Shown piece after piece: positions 24,219-33,345 of a stretch of 47,109 bases of DNA. The stretch is taken from NCBI GenBank assembly GCA_030463445.1, contig JAQGFW010011561.1, positions 1 to 47,109 on the forward strand. The letters run 5' to 3'. The notes below the pieces were generated by a model. The model saw only the letters and a program-made list of their open reading frames with translations. It had not been told where the DNA came from and did not search any database. A program made the position numbers and the translations under genes. The DNA is from Euplotes aediculatus (Eukaryota; Ciliophora; Spirotrichea; Euplotida; Euplotidae). Numbering within the stretch: position 1 is the stretch's first letter; each line of letters starts with the position of its first letter.

Positions 24219-25850
24219 ATGAAAAAAATAGCCTATTTATTAGCTCTTATTATGTTTACAAATTCGGGGCTTTTTGCTCAGAATACCAATGCTTTTACGG
24301 TACAAACAACCATCGAAAACGGTGTTATAGAAGGTAATTACAGCACTCATTCAGGTATTCAGACCTATTTCGGGATTCCGTTTGCCAAGCCACCTGTTGG
24401 TGATTTACGATGGAAAGCTCCACAACCACTCGAAAACTGGAAAGGTGTAAAACAAACCAAAGAATTTGGTCCAAGACCGATGCAAACAATGGTTTTTGGC
24501 GATATGCAGTCACGCTCGAATGGCGTAAGTGAAGATTGTCTTTACTTAAACGTCTGGACTCCTGCCAAACGTAATTCAAAGGATTTACCCGTTTTGGTTT
24601 ATTTCTACGGTGGCGGAAACGTGGCTGGCGATGCTTCAGAACCTCGTTACGATGGCGAAGCAATGGCTAAAAAAGGCATCGTGGTGGTTACTTGTAATTA
24701 TCGTCTAAATATTTTCGGTTTTTTGGTTCATCCAGAATTGACGGCTGAATCACCCTACAAAGCATCCGGCAACTACGGTATGCTCGACCAAAATGCTGCA
24801 TTGAAATGGGTACAGAAAAATATTGCGGCATTCGGTGGCGACCCTAAAAAAGTAACTATTGCAGGTGAATCAGCAGGTTCGATTGCCGTAAGTTGCCAAA
24901 TGGCTTCTCCATTGTCAAAAAATCTGATTGCGGGTGCAATTGGCGAGAGTGGTGCAGGTATCAACCCAACTATGGCTCCTGTTTCGTTGGCAGAAGGCGA
25001 AAAGCAAGGCATTGAGTTTATGCAAAAAGCTGGTATTAAGTCAATTAAAGAATTAAGAGCAATGTCAACTCGTGAAGTTTACGAGATTTATAATGAATCA
25101 AGACGTTTTGGTTTTCCGATTATAATTGATAATTATTTCTTACCAAAAACACTTCCGCAAATTTTTGCAGCGAAAGAACAAGCACAAGTACCGCTTTTAT
25201 TAGGTTGGAATTCAGCCGAGATTCCGGGCGGAGCATTTATGTTTGGTATGCCAAACACAACCGAAAACTTCATCACGAGAGTGAAAAAAGAATATCCGAA
25301 CGATGCCGAGGAGGTTTTCAAGTTATATCCTCACTCAAACCCTACTGAAGTTGAACTTTCGGCAACGCAACTGGCTTCGGATAGATTTATTTCGTACTCT
25401 ACTTGGAAATGGTTTGATTTGCATCGTAACAATTCTTCGCAACCAGTTTATCGCTATTTATACAGCAAAATTCGCCCCGATTTAGTAGATAAAAATTTGG
25501 CTTCGGGCTTGGCAGGTGGAACCGTAAGAGCCGATGGCAATACGCCAAGACCAAAAGCTGTCGGAGCTCCACACGCTTGTGAGATTGAGTATGCAATGGG
25601 TAATTTGCCATTGGTAAAAGATTATGCTTGGACAGCCGATGATTTCAAGGTGTCGAATACGATGTTTAACTATTTTGCCAATTTTATTAAAACGGGTAAT
25701 CCGAATGGTGAAAAATTGCCTGAGTGGACAGTTGCAAAAAGTGGTGATACAACTCCGCCAGTAATGATTATTGATGTAGAATCTCGTACCGAAAAATCAA
25801 TGATTGATGCTCGCTACGAGTTTTTAGATAAGGCTTATAAGAATAAATAG
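24219..25850 (+). CDS. Secreted type-B carboxylesterase
   Basis: 543 residues with a signal peptide (MKKIAYLLALIMFTNSGLFAQ). The type-B carboxylesterase fold is clear from FGIPFAKPPVGDLRWKAPQP, SEDCLYLNVW, FGGDPKKVTIAGESAGS with the nucleophile S218, and the catalytic histidine in GAPHACEIEYAMG. The oxyanion loop reads YGGG where most members have HGGG. The family cleaves aryl, acyl and aromatic esters; the substrate is unknown. It is the first gene of a long co-directional run and is closely similar to the esterase at 30637-32148, so the two are likely paralogues. Confidence 0.92.
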   Translation: MKKIAYLLALIMFTNSGLFAQNTNAFTVQTTIENGVIEGNYSTHSGIQTYFGIPFAKPPVGDLRWKAPQPLENWKGVKQTKEFGPRPMQTMVFGDMQSRSNGVSEDCLYLNVWTPAKRNSKDLPVLVYFYGGGNVAGDASEPRYDGEAMAKKGIVVVTCNYRLNIFGFLVHPELTAESPYKASGNYGMLDQNAALKWVQKNIAAFGGDPKKVTIAGESAGSIAVSCQMASPLSKNLIAGAIGESGAGINPTMAPVSLAEGEKQGIEFMQKAGIKSIKELRAMSTREVYEIYNESRRFGFPIIIDNYFLPKTLPQIFAAKEQAQVPLLLGWNSAEIPGGAFMFGMPNTTENFITRVKKEYPNDAEEVFKLYPHSNPTEVELSATQLASDRFISYSTWKWFDLHRNNSSQPVYRYLYSKIRPDLVDKNLASGLAGGTVRADGNTPRPKAVGAPHACEIEYAMGNLPLVKDYAWTADDFKVSNTMFNYFANFIKTGNPNGEKLPEWTVAKSGDTTPPVMIIDVESRTEKSMIDARYEFLDKAYKNK

Positions 25851-25862
25851 AATAAAATTTTG

Positions 25863-25890
25863 GTAGAGACGTTGCATGCAACGTCTCTGC
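25863..25890. repeat. REP palindrome 1 (GTTGCATGCAAC core)
   Basis: A 28-bp near-perfect palindrome with GTAGAGAC/GTCTCTGC ends and a GTTGCATGCAAC core, 13 bases after the esterase stop. One end mismatch. Confidence 0.9.
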
Positions 25891-25927
25891 ATGATTATAA
25901 TATTGGTATTTTCAAAAATATTAAACA

Positions 25928-26890
25928 ATGACATCCAGAAGAGATTTTATTAAACAAACGGGCTTACTTTCGGCAACCGTAGCTCTATCGCCGATGGCAG
26001 AAGTGATGGCGGCATTGAAAAATGAGAATAAATTGGGTATTCAGTTATTTTCAATTCCTAAAATGCTTTCAGACGATTACATGGCTGGTATGAAAATGCT
26101 CCAAGAATTGGGCTATAAAGAATTAGAACTTTATGGGCCGTATCCTTTTAGTGTAGAAAAAGCAAGAAAAGGTTGGGAAGCAGCAGGAAAAATGCTTGGT
26201 TTTTCGGGAAGTGGATACTTCGGTAAATCTGCTCAAGAAGTGAAAAAGATTTTAGCTGACCACGGACTCAACACACCGGGTACGCATACCGACCTTGATA
26301 CGCTCGAACAAAACATGGGAGCTTTAGGTGAGGCCGCTCATACGATGGGCTGGAAATACGTAACTCTTCCAGCCATTCCTGACGACCGCCGCAAAACACT
26401 TGATGATTACAAACGAATTGCCGAAGCATTCAATAAAATTGGTGCAGAGGCTAAAAAACAAGGCATTCGATTCGGTTATCATAATCATGGTTACGGTATA
26501 AAGCCCGTAGATGGAATTCGTCCGCTTGAAATCATTTTGAAAAATACTGACCCCAATTTGGTATTCTTCGAAATGGATATTTTCTGGACAACTTGTGGTG
26601 GTGCTGACCCAATTGAATTATTGAATAAATATCCGAATCGCTACAAAATGCTTCACATCAAAGATATGAAAGAAAAAAAGCAGTTTGCTGGCGACGGTGG
26701 TGGCATGGGCGATTGGATGCCGATGTTTCCGTTGATGGCTTCGGCTGGAGATGGAGTGCTTGACTTACAAGGAATCGTGAAAAAAGCCAAAGAAGTGGGT
26801 GTTGAACATTTCTTTGTTGAGCAAGACATGGTGGCGAATCCTCAAGTAGCCCTGAAACGTAGTTCAGACTATTTGACGAGCAAGATTTGA
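25928..26890 (+). CDS. Tat-exported sugar phosphate isomerase/epimerase-like TIM-barrel protein
   Basis: 320 residues. The N-terminus TSRRDFIKQTGLLSATVALSP is a twin-arginine signal, so the protein is folded with its cofactor in the cytoplasm and exported. The rest is an AP-endonuclease-2/xylose-isomerase-like TIM barrel: LGIQLFSI, YKELELYGPYPF, GTHTDLDTLEQNMG, FGYHNHGYGIKP (metal-site histidine region), FFEMDIFWTTCGG and MLHIKDMKE. In Bacteroidetes such exported isomerases accompany DUF1080 hydrolases and Gfo/Idh/MocA dehydrogenases in 3-keto-glycoside pathways; no dehydrogenase of that kind is in this window. The reaction here is unknown. Confidence 0.88.
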   Translation: MTSRRDFIKQTGLLSATVALSPMAEVMAALKNENKLGIQLFSIPKMLSDDYMAGMKMLQELGYKELELYGPYPFSVEKARKGWEAAGKMLGFSGSGYFGKSAQEVKKILADHGLNTPGTHTDLDTLEQNMGALGEAAHTMGWKYVTLPAIPDDRRKTLDDYKRIAEAFNKIGAEAKKQGIRFGYHNHGYGIKPVDGIRPLEIILKNTDPNLVFFEMDIFWTTCGGADPIELLNKYPNRYKMLHIKDMKEKKQFAGDGGGMGDWMPMFPLMASAGDGVLDLQGIVKKAKEVGVEHFFVEQDMVANPQVALKRSSDYLTSKI

Positions 26891-26900
26891 TAATTATTTG

Positions 26901-26960
26901 AATGTTCCGAATTTTTCGAATTACGAATAAAAATTGCTGATTCGAAAAATTCGGAATATT
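26901..26960. repeat. Long hairpin with TTCGAA arms (repeat family B, copy 1)
   Basis: TTCCGAATTTTTCGAAT and ATTCGAAAAATTCGGAA are perfect complements (17 bp, extendable to 21 with one G-T pair) around an 18-base loop. It is followed by TTTGTCACTCGAAGAATT, a tail that recurs at 27928-27945. Confidence 0.8.
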
Positions 26961-26981
26961 TGTCACTCGAAGAATTGTATA

Positions 26982-27851
26982 ATGAAAACCCTACTATCAA
27001 CCCTTTCTTTTTTGAGTATTTTGCTATCGGTAAATGCTCAAAAGCAAATCTTTCTTTACGAAGGTAAACCCAAAGGTTCTGAAAATTGGACTTGGGATGA
27101 GGCCGTTTCGGAGAAAAATGTCTTCAATACGAAGGTAGTTTATAATGTGGCTCGCCCTTCAATCACTGCCTATGTTCCCGAAAACCCAAACGGAACAGCC
27201 ATTTTGGTTGCACCTGGTGGGGCGTTTCATACACTTTCGATTGATAGTGAAGGAATTGACGTAGCCAAGTGGTTAAATGCCAGAGGAATTACCGCTTTTG
27301 TTTTGAAATATCGTGTAGCTCGTAGCTTCACCGATGACCCAGTGAAGGAATTAATGGGTAAAATGAGCAACTTCAAAACTTTAGATGAAGAAAATGCTCC
27401 TGTCATTCCGTTAGCAACCGAAGATGGGATGAATGCCGTAAAATACGTTCGAGAACACGCTGTTGAATATAAAATTGACCCGAAAAAGATTGGATTTATG
27501 GGATTTTCGGCTGGTGGAACCCTCACGATGTCGGTAGTTTATAGTGCGGATGATGCTCGCAGACCCAATTTTGCAGCTCCAATCTACGCCTACGAAAATG
27601 CAATTATTGGCACAAATATGCCCAAAGAAAAAACGCCTATTTTTGTGGCTGTGGCGGCCGACGACCAATTAGGTTTTATGCCTCATAGCATCAATATTTT
27701 CAAAAAATGGTTTGATGCTAAACAACCGGCCGAACTGCACATCTACGAAAAAGGTGGACACGGTTTTGGCATGAGAAAAACAAACACTTCAAGCGAAGGT
27801 TGGATTGATAATTTTGGAAACTGGCTAAAAATGCAAGGATATTTAAAATAA
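26982..27851 (+). CDS. Secreted alpha/beta hydrolase (acetyl-xylan-esterase/BD-FAE-like)
   Basis: 289 residues from the ATG at 26982, which gives a clean signal peptide (MKTLLSTLSFLSILLSVNAQ); the frame is open further upstream across repeat sequence. The oxyanion motif is LVAPGGAFHTLS, the nucleophile S176 lies in GFSAGGT, the acid in VAADDQLGFM and the histidine in GGHGFGM. This is the pattern of small secreted carbohydrate esterases that remove acetyl or feruloyl groups from plant polymers. It lies between two intergenic hairpin repeats, which may have moved genes around here. Confidence 0.9.
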   Translation: MKTLLSTLSFLSILLSVNAQKQIFLYEGKPKGSENWTWDEAVSEKNVFNTKVVYNVARPSITAYVPENPNGTAILVAPGGAFHTLSIDSEGIDVAKWLNARGITAFVLKYRVARSFTDDPVKELMGKMSNFKTLDEENAPVIPLATEDGMNAVKYVREHAVEYKIDPKKIGFMGFSAGGTLTMSVVYSADDARRPNFAAPIYAYENAIIGTNMPKEKTPIFVAVAADDQLGFMPHSINIFKKWFDAKQPAELHIYEKGGHGFGMRKTNTSSEGWIDNFGNWLKMQGYLK

Positions 27852-27865
27852 ATGTAGAAAATAAA

Positions 27866-27945
27866 TCGAATGATTCGAGTTTCTCGAATGATTACTATAG
27901 AACAATCATTCGAAATATTAGACCCATTCGTCACTCGAAAAATTA
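27866..27945. repeat. TCGAATGATT repeat cluster (repeat family B, copy 2)
   Basis: TCGAATGATT occurs directly at 27866 and 27884 and inverted at 27904-27913, giving a 10-bp hairpin, followed by TTCGTCACTCGAAAAATT. The last part matches the tail of the hairpin at 26901-26960 closely, so both belong to one intergenic repeat family. Confidence 0.65.
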
Positions 27946-27983
27946 TTAAACTTTCTATTCATTCTCTAATTATAAACAAAACA

Positions 27984-29591
27984 ATGAAAAAAATTACGCT
28001 TTTTGCGATGATGGCTTTGGGATTACTGACAACCAAAGTCAATGCACAGCTCCAAACTGGCGAAAATGTAGCCGTTACCAGCACTGATTTGGGTAAAGTT
28101 CGGGGCTATATTCACAACGGAATTTACACTTACAAAGGCATTCCGTATGCTGAGGCTAAACGCTTCGAAGCACCACAAAAACCAAAGGCTTGGAGTAATG
28201 TTCGTAGTTCACTTTCTTATGGTCCAGTTTCTCCTTTAATGACTCCAACGACTTCGGTTCAAGATGAATCTGAATTTGTTTTCCATCATGATTGGGGTTT
28301 TACAAACGAAAATTGCTTGGTTTTAAACGTGTGGACACCGAGTATTAATGATGGCAAAAAACGCCCAGTTTTATTCTGGATTCACGGTGGTGGTTTTGCT
28401 GCTGGTTCTTCTCAAGAATTACCATCTTATGAAGGTGAGAATTTGGCTAAAAAAGGCGATGTGGTTGTTGTTTCTATCAATCACCGTTTAAATGTTTTGG
28501 GCTTTTTAGATTTATCAGCTTACGGCGATAAATACAAAAACTCAGCTAATAACAGCGTTTTGGACATGGTTGCGGCTTTAGAATGGGTAAAAGCCAATAT
28601 CTCAAACTTCGGTGGCGATGCTGGTAATGTTACAATCTTTGGTCAATCTGGCGGTGGCGGAAAAGTAAATACTTTGATGATGACACCTGCGGCCAAAGGT
28701 TTATTCCACAAGGCTGTCAATCAAAGTGGTGCTTTTATGAGCAAAATGCTTACCAAAGCCGAAACGCAAAGATTAGGGGCAGAAATTTTGAAAAACTTAA
28801 ATATTTCGGCCGATAAAGTAGATGAAATCCAGTCTGTTCCTTATGCAACTTTGGTGGCGGCTTCACAGAAAGCATCAAAAACCATCGGAGACCAATTGAA
28901 AGCTGAAGGCAAGCAAGTAGGAAATTTTGGTTTAGGATTCAGCCCAACACTCGATGGAAATGTTTTACCATACCAATTTGATGATGCACAAGCCATTGAA
29001 CTCTATAAAAATATTCCGTTGATGATTGGAACCGTGAAAAACGAATTTATGGCTTCTTTGGGTGCAGGTTTGAGCAATGGTTCGACTGAAAAAGTGACAG
29101 AATTTGTCAAAAATCGCTACAAAGATAAAGCCGATGCGTATTTGGCAGCAGTTAAAAAAGCTTACCCGAACGATACAAAACCATCGGATTTAATTGATGT
29201 TGATTTGATGTTCCGTCGTGGAGCGGTAAATCAAGCTAAAGCTAAGGCTTCGATTGCGGGTGGAGCACCAACTTATATGTATATGTTTACTTGGCAATCG
29301 CCAGTGATGGATGGCAAATACAAAGCCATTCACTGTATCGAAATTCCGTTTGTTTTCAACAACATTGCTCGTTGCGAAGAAATGACAGGTGGAACGAAAG
29401 AGGCTTATGCCCTTGCTGATAAAGTGAGCCAAGCATGGATAAACTTTGCAAAAACGGGCAATCCGAGCCATGCAGGTTTGCCAAAATGGGAGCCTTACAC
29501 AGTAGAAAAAGGTGCAACGATGATGTTTGATAACAAATGTACAATCAGCAATCACCATGATGCTGAATTATTGAAGGTTACGGAGCAATAA
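27984..29591 (+). CDS. Secreted type-B carboxylesterase
   Basis: 535 residues from the ATG at 27984 (MKKITLFAMMALGLLTTKVNAQ is a typical signal peptide; the upstream open stretch is repeat sequence). It has YKGIPYAEAKRFEAPQ, ENCLVLNVWTP, a canonical oxyanion loop IHGGGFAAGSS, the nucleophile S222 in FGQSGGGGKVN and the histidine in IHCIEIPFVFNN. It is more distant from the other two type-B esterases here than they are from one another. A hairpin follows, so it may end a transcription unit. Confidence 0.92.
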   Translation: MKKITLFAMMALGLLTTKVNAQLQTGENVAVTSTDLGKVRGYIHNGIYTYKGIPYAEAKRFEAPQKPKAWSNVRSSLSYGPVSPLMTPTTSVQDESEFVFHHDWGFTNENCLVLNVWTPSINDGKKRPVLFWIHGGGFAAGSSQELPSYEGENLAKKGDVVVVSINHRLNVLGFLDLSAYGDKYKNSANNSVLDMVAALEWVKANISNFGGDAGNVTIFGQSGGGGKVNTLMMTPAAKGLFHKAVNQSGAFMSKMLTKAETQRLGAEILKNLNISADKVDEIQSVPYATLVAASQKASKTIGDQLKAEGKQVGNFGLGFSPTLDGNVLPYQFDDAQAIELYKNIPLMIGTVKNEFMASLGAGLSNGSTEKVTEFVKNRYKDKADAYLAAVKKAYPNDTKPSDLIDVDLMFRRGAVNQAKAKASIAGGAPTYMYMFTWQSPVMDGKYKAIHCIEIPFVFNNIARCEEMTGGTKEAYALADKVSQAWINFAKTGNPSHAGLPKWEPYTVEKGATMMFDNKCTISNHHDAELLKVTEQ

Positions 29592-29631
29592 ATCCTATCA
29601 TTTTTCAACAATTGAATTGCATTTTTCCCAC

Positions 29632-29677
29632 AAAGCGAGTATTATTATCTAAAATTCAGAGAAATAATGCTCGCTTT
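29632..29677 (+). terminator. Hairpin after the second carboxylesterase
   Basis: AAAGCGAGTATTATT pairs with AATAATGCTCGCTTT (15 bp, one T-G pair) around a 16-base loop; the following T stretch is weak (ATTCTTT). It is a likely terminator or RNA end-stabilising structure between the esterase genes. Confidence 0.6.
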
Positions 29678-29697
29678 ATTCTTTAAATGATTCGCCC

Positions 29698-30627
29698 ATG
29701 AAAAAGACCTTCATTTTATTGTTTTTTTGCATAAAACTATTTGCTCAACCCAAACCTGACTACACAAAATCTGCAATCGAAGCATCTAAATCTTGGATTG
29801 ATATTGATTACGCTGGCGATGGAATCATTGGGCATAAATTAGATATTTTCTTGCCAAAAGAAGGAAAAGCACCATTTCCTGTTGTGGTTACTATTTACGG
29901 TAGTGCGTGGTTTTCAAACTCTTCAAAAGGTACTTGTTTCAATGACGGTTTGGGTCAAACGCTTCTGAAAAATGGATTTGCGGTCGTTAGTATTAATCAT
30001 CGTTCGAGTCGAGATGCTATTTGGCCAGCACAAATCCATGATGTGAAGGCCGCTATCAGATTCATCAGAGCAAACGCCTCGGTGTTTTCGTTGGATACTT
30101 CATTTTTAGGCGTTACAGGTTTTTCTTCGGGCGGACATCTTTCCAGCATGGCAGGTGTGACGAGTGGCATAAAATCTACTACTCTCAATAATTTACCCAT
30201 AGATTTAGAAGGAAATATTGGAAAATCTCTTATTGAAAGTAGTCATGTTGATGCCGTAGTTGATTGGTTTGGACCTACTGATTTCCTGATTATGGATGCT
30301 TGTGGAAGCTCGTTTAGCCATAATGAGGCAAAATCTCCAGAATCGACATTGATAGGTGGGGCAATTCAAGAAAATAAAGACAAAGTTGCCCTGGCAAATC
30401 CGATAAGTTATGTGAATAAAGCTACTCCTCCATTTCTTATTTTTCATGGCACAAAAGACCCACTCGTACCGCACTGCGAAAGTGAAAAACTATACGAAAA
30501 ATTGCAAAAAGAAAAGGTTAAAAGTGAGTTGGTAATCGTAGAAGGTGGCGGACATGGCTCCGGAGTAATGATAGAAAAATATTATGCTCAGATGATTGAC
30601 TTTTTTAAATCGAAAGTAAAAAAATAA
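29698..30627 (+). CDS. Secreted alpha/beta hydrolase (BD-FAE-like)
   Basis: 309 residues with a signal peptide (MKKTFILLFFCIKLFAQ). YGSAWFSNSSKG is the oxyanion region, the nucleophile S143 lies in TGFSSGGHLS, the acid in GTKDPLVPHCESEKLY and the histidine in EGGGHGSGVM. DxFLP and VSINHRSSRDAIWPAQIHDVKAAIRF are typical of the BD-FAE/hormone-sensitive-lipase branch that cleaves short acyl or feruloyl esters. It is 9 bases ahead of the next esterase, so the two are co-transcribed. Confidence 0.92.
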   Translation: MKKTFILLFFCIKLFAQPKPDYTKSAIEASKSWIDIDYAGDGIIGHKLDIFLPKEGKAPFPVVVTIYGSAWFSNSSKGTCFNDGLGQTLLKNGFAVVSINHRSSRDAIWPAQIHDVKAAIRFIRANASVFSLDTSFLGVTGFSSGGHLSSMAGVTSGIKSTTLNNLPIDLEGNIGKSLIESSHVDAVVDWFGPTDFLIMDACGSSFSHNEAKSPESTLIGGAIQENKDKVALANPISYVNKATPPFLIFHGTKDPLVPHCESEKLYEKLQKEKVKSELVIVEGGGHGSGVMIEKYYAQMIDFFKSKVKK

Positions 30628-30636
30628 TTCAAAACT

Positions 30637-32148
30637 ATGAAAAAACTACTCTTTCTCTATTTACTTTCAATTTCAACTTTTGCCCAAAATATTGTTCAAA
30701 CAGCCAATGGCAAAGTTGAAGGTTATGAAAAAGAAAACCTACGAATCTTTAAAGGGATTCCTTTCGCCGCTCCACCAGTAGGTGAATTGCGTTGGAAAGC
30801 TCCACAACCTGTACAAAATTGGACTGGCATCAAGAAATGTGCTGAATTTTCTGCGAGTCCGATTCAGAATAAACCTCAGCCATTTTCTTGCTGGACAGAA
30901 GAATTTATTGCCAAACCAGAGCCACTGAGCGAAGATTGTCTTTACTTGAATGTTTGGGCTACTCAAAAAGCTAAAAAACAACCAGTAATGGTCTGGATTT
31001 ATGGTGGTGGATTGAATAGCGGCTCGGCCAATTGTGATATTTACGATGGTGAAGAAATGGCAAAGAAAGGCGTTGTCTTTGTCAGCATCAATTATCGTGT
31101 AGGCGTGATGGGCTTCATGGTACATCCCGAATTGAGCAAAGAATCAGGCTATAATTCATCGGGGAATTATGGTTTTCTCGACCAAATTGCCGCTTTGAAG
31201 TGGGTACAAAAAAATATTGCTGCTTTTGGTGGAGACCCCTCAAACGTAACCATCTTAGGACAATCAGCTGGAGCTTTCAGCGTAAATGCCATGATTGCAT
31301 CACCTTTGGCAAAAGGTCTTTTTCATAAAGCAATTCCGCAGAGTGGTGGACTTTTATCGAGAATGTTGAGTCAAGATTTAGCAAATGCAGAGAAACAAGG
31401 CACTAAATTCATGGAATTGGCAAAAGCCTCCTCAATCTCAGATTTACGCAAACTTTCAGCCGAAGAAATTCAAAAATTGAGCAATAATCAAGCTGCAGGG
31501 CGATTTGGCGTAACGATGGATGGTTATGTTTTACCAAGCAATATCATGGAGCATTTCCAAAACGGAAAACACAATCAAGTTCCAATCATGACAGGTTGGG
31601 TAACTGGCGATGGCGGCTTGATTGGAGTTCCAAAAACGAATGTAGAAGATTATAAAAAAGAAGCTCAAACCAAATATGGAACGAAAGCTGATGAATTTCT
31701 GAATATTTTCCCTGCCTCGACCGACGAAGAAGCCAAAGAAGCAAAATTGAAACAAGGCTTATTAGGTTTTGCAGGAATGCCTTCGCACTTATTGGCGATT
31801 TACACCAATAAACCAAGTTATTTGTATCAATTCAGCCACGTTCCACCCGATAAACCAAACTTCCCGAATTACGGAGCTTTCCATACATCAGAAGTACCTT
31901 ACGCTTTACATACACTTCATACATGGCAACGCCCGTGGCAACAATTAGACACAGATTTAGAAAATACAATGTCGAGTTATTGGGTAAACTTTGCCAAAAC
32001 TGGCAACCCAAATGGAGTTGGATTACCCGAATGGAAAACTTATGATAAAAAAGCCGGAAATATTCTGGAATTTGGGGATAAAACTGCCACAAAAGCAGGA
32101 TTATTCAAGAAAGAATTTGATTTCTTAGAGGCAAATATGGGGAAATAA
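30637..32148 (+). CDS. Secreted type-B carboxylesterase
   Basis: 503 residues with a signal peptide (MKKLLFLYLLSISTFAQ). It has FKGIPFAAPPVGELRWKAPQP, SEDCLYLNVW, an oxyanion loop IYGGGLNSGSA (YGGG, as in the esterase at 24219-25850), the nucleophile S210 in LGQSAGAFSV and the histidine in GAFHTSEVPYAL. Its similarity to the 24219-25850 protein along the whole length suggests a duplication within the cluster, followed by substrate divergence. Confidence 0.92.
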   Translation: MKKLLFLYLLSISTFAQNIVQTANGKVEGYEKENLRIFKGIPFAAPPVGELRWKAPQPVQNWTGIKKCAEFSASPIQNKPQPFSCWTEEFIAKPEPLSEDCLYLNVWATQKAKKQPVMVWIYGGGLNSGSANCDIYDGEEMAKKGVVFVSINYRVGVMGFMVHPELSKESGYNSSGNYGFLDQIAALKWVQKNIAAFGGDPSNVTILGQSAGAFSVNAMIASPLAKGLFHKAIPQSGGLLSRMLSQDLANAEKQGTKFMELAKASSISDLRKLSAEEIQKLSNNQAAGRFGVTMDGYVLPSNIMEHFQNGKHNQVPIMTGWVTGDGGLIGVPKTNVEDYKKEAQTKYGTKADEFLNIFPASTDEEAKEAKLKQGLLGFAGMPSHLLAIYTNKPSYLYQFSHVPPDKPNFPNYGAFHTSEVPYALHTLHTWQRPWQQLDTDLENTMSSYWVNFAKTGNPNGVGLPEWKTYDKKAGNILEFGDKTATKAGLFKKEFDFLEANMGK

Positions 32149-32160
32149 AACCAAATCATG

Positions 32161-32188
32161 GTAGAGACGTTTCATGCAACGTCTCTAC
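32161..32188. repeat. REP palindrome 2 (GTTTCATGCAAC core)
   Basis: 28-bp palindrome with GTAGAGAC/GTCTCTAC ends and one core mismatch (GTTTCATGCAAC), 12 bases after the esterase stop. Confidence 0.9.
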
Positions 32189-32245
32189 AAAATTCAAAAA
32201 TAAAAACCCATTTATTACCATCATTTTGACACCTATCTATCGAAA

Positions 32246-33277
32246 ATGAAAAGATACCTAAAAATATTTCTTTTAGCACTACCCCTTTGGGGATTAGGGG
32301 GATTTTGCTTTTCCCAAACCGGCAAAGTGGTAAGTTTCACGCTTAATTCAAAAGCTCTGCAAAATACAGGTGGAGAAGACCCAAACCGAAAAGTATCGGT
32401 TTATCTTCCACCCAATTATGATGCTTCAACGCAGCGTTATCCAGTCATCTATTATCTACATGGTTTCATGGGAAAGGACAATATTTTCCCACAAATGCAA
32501 AAGATTTTAGATGAAGGCATTGCTCGTCAGAAAATCAAGCCATTCATCTTCGTTCAAGCTGACCATTACACGCTATTTGAAGGAAGTTTTTACTCAAACT
32601 CCTCACTAACAGGCAATTGGGATGAATTTGAGAGTAAAGAATTGGTTGAATACATAGATAAAAACTACCGAACACTCGCCACTCGTGAAAGCCGAGGCAT
32701 TGCAGGTCATTCGATGGGCGGTTATGGTGCTTTCAAAATCGGAATGCTTCACCCCGAAGTTTTTAGTAGCATTTATGCCCTCAGCCCAGGTTTGTTGGCA
32801 ATGGTGAAAGAATTTGGCCCAAATAGCAATTCATTTAAGGAAGTTCAAAACGTAAAAACGGTCGAAGATTTGAAGAAAACTTACTATCCAAAAGTTTTGG
32901 TTGCCGTAGGTCGTGCATGGTCGCCAAACCCAAACAAGCCACCTTTTTTCTGTGATTTTCCATTTAGCTACGAAGGCGATAAAATGATTGTCAATCAGCC
33001 AATTTTAGAAAAATGGGAAGCCAATATGCCTGTTTATATGGTTGATAAATACGCTGAAAATTTACGTAAAATGACCGCCATAAAATTGGATTGGGGACGA
33101 AACCATTCGCCACGTTTTCCTGTACAAATCGGAATGTTGAGTCAACGTTTAGAAAATCTTGGCATTAATCACTTTTCAGAAGAATACATCGGCGACCACG
33201 GCAACAAAATCTGGACAATGGATGGCCGTGTTTTGAACGATTTATTGCCATTTTTTAATGATTATTTGAAATTTTGA
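32246..33277 (+). CDS. Secreted esterase (PF00756 esterase-D/feruloyl-esterase-like)
   Basis: 343 residues with a signal peptide (MKRYLKIFLLALPLWGLGGFCFSQ). PF00756 pattern: RKVSVYLPPNYDAS...YPVIYYLHGF, IFVQADHY, SRGIAGHSMGGYGAFK with the nucleophile S156 and LHPEVFSSIYALSP. The histidine is probably in IGDHGNKIW. Family members include feruloyl esterases and S-formylglutathione hydrolases; export and context favour an extracytoplasmic ester substrate. Confidence 0.9.
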   Translation: MKRYLKIFLLALPLWGLGGFCFSQTGKVVSFTLNSKALQNTGGEDPNRKVSVYLPPNYDASTQRYPVIYYLHGFMGKDNIFPQMQKILDEGIARQKIKPFIFVQADHYTLFEGSFYSNSSLTGNWDEFESKELVEYIDKNYRTLATRESRGIAGHSMGGYGAFKIGMLHPEVFSSIYALSPGLLAMVKEFGPNSNSFKEVQNVKTVEDLKKTYYPKVLVAVGRAWSPNPNKPPFFCDFPFSYEGDKMIVNQPILEKWEANMPVYMVDKYAENLRKMTAIKLDWGRNHSPRFPVQIGMLSQRLENLGINHFSEEYIGDHGNKIWTMDGRVLNDLLPFFNDYLKF

Positions 33278-33293
33278 TAAAAATATTACCACG

Positions 33294-33321
33294 GTAGAGA
33301 CGTTACATGTAACGTCTCTAC
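33294..33321. repeat. REP palindrome 3 (GTTACATGTAAC core)
   Basis: Perfect 28-bp palindrome with GTAGAGAC/GTCTCTAC ends; the core differs from copy 1 by a compensated change on both arms (GTTACATGTAAC), which indicates that pairing is being preserved. It starts 16 bases after the esterase stop. Confidence 0.92.
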
Positions 33322-33345
33322 GGAAAATTAAATACCTAAAAAACT

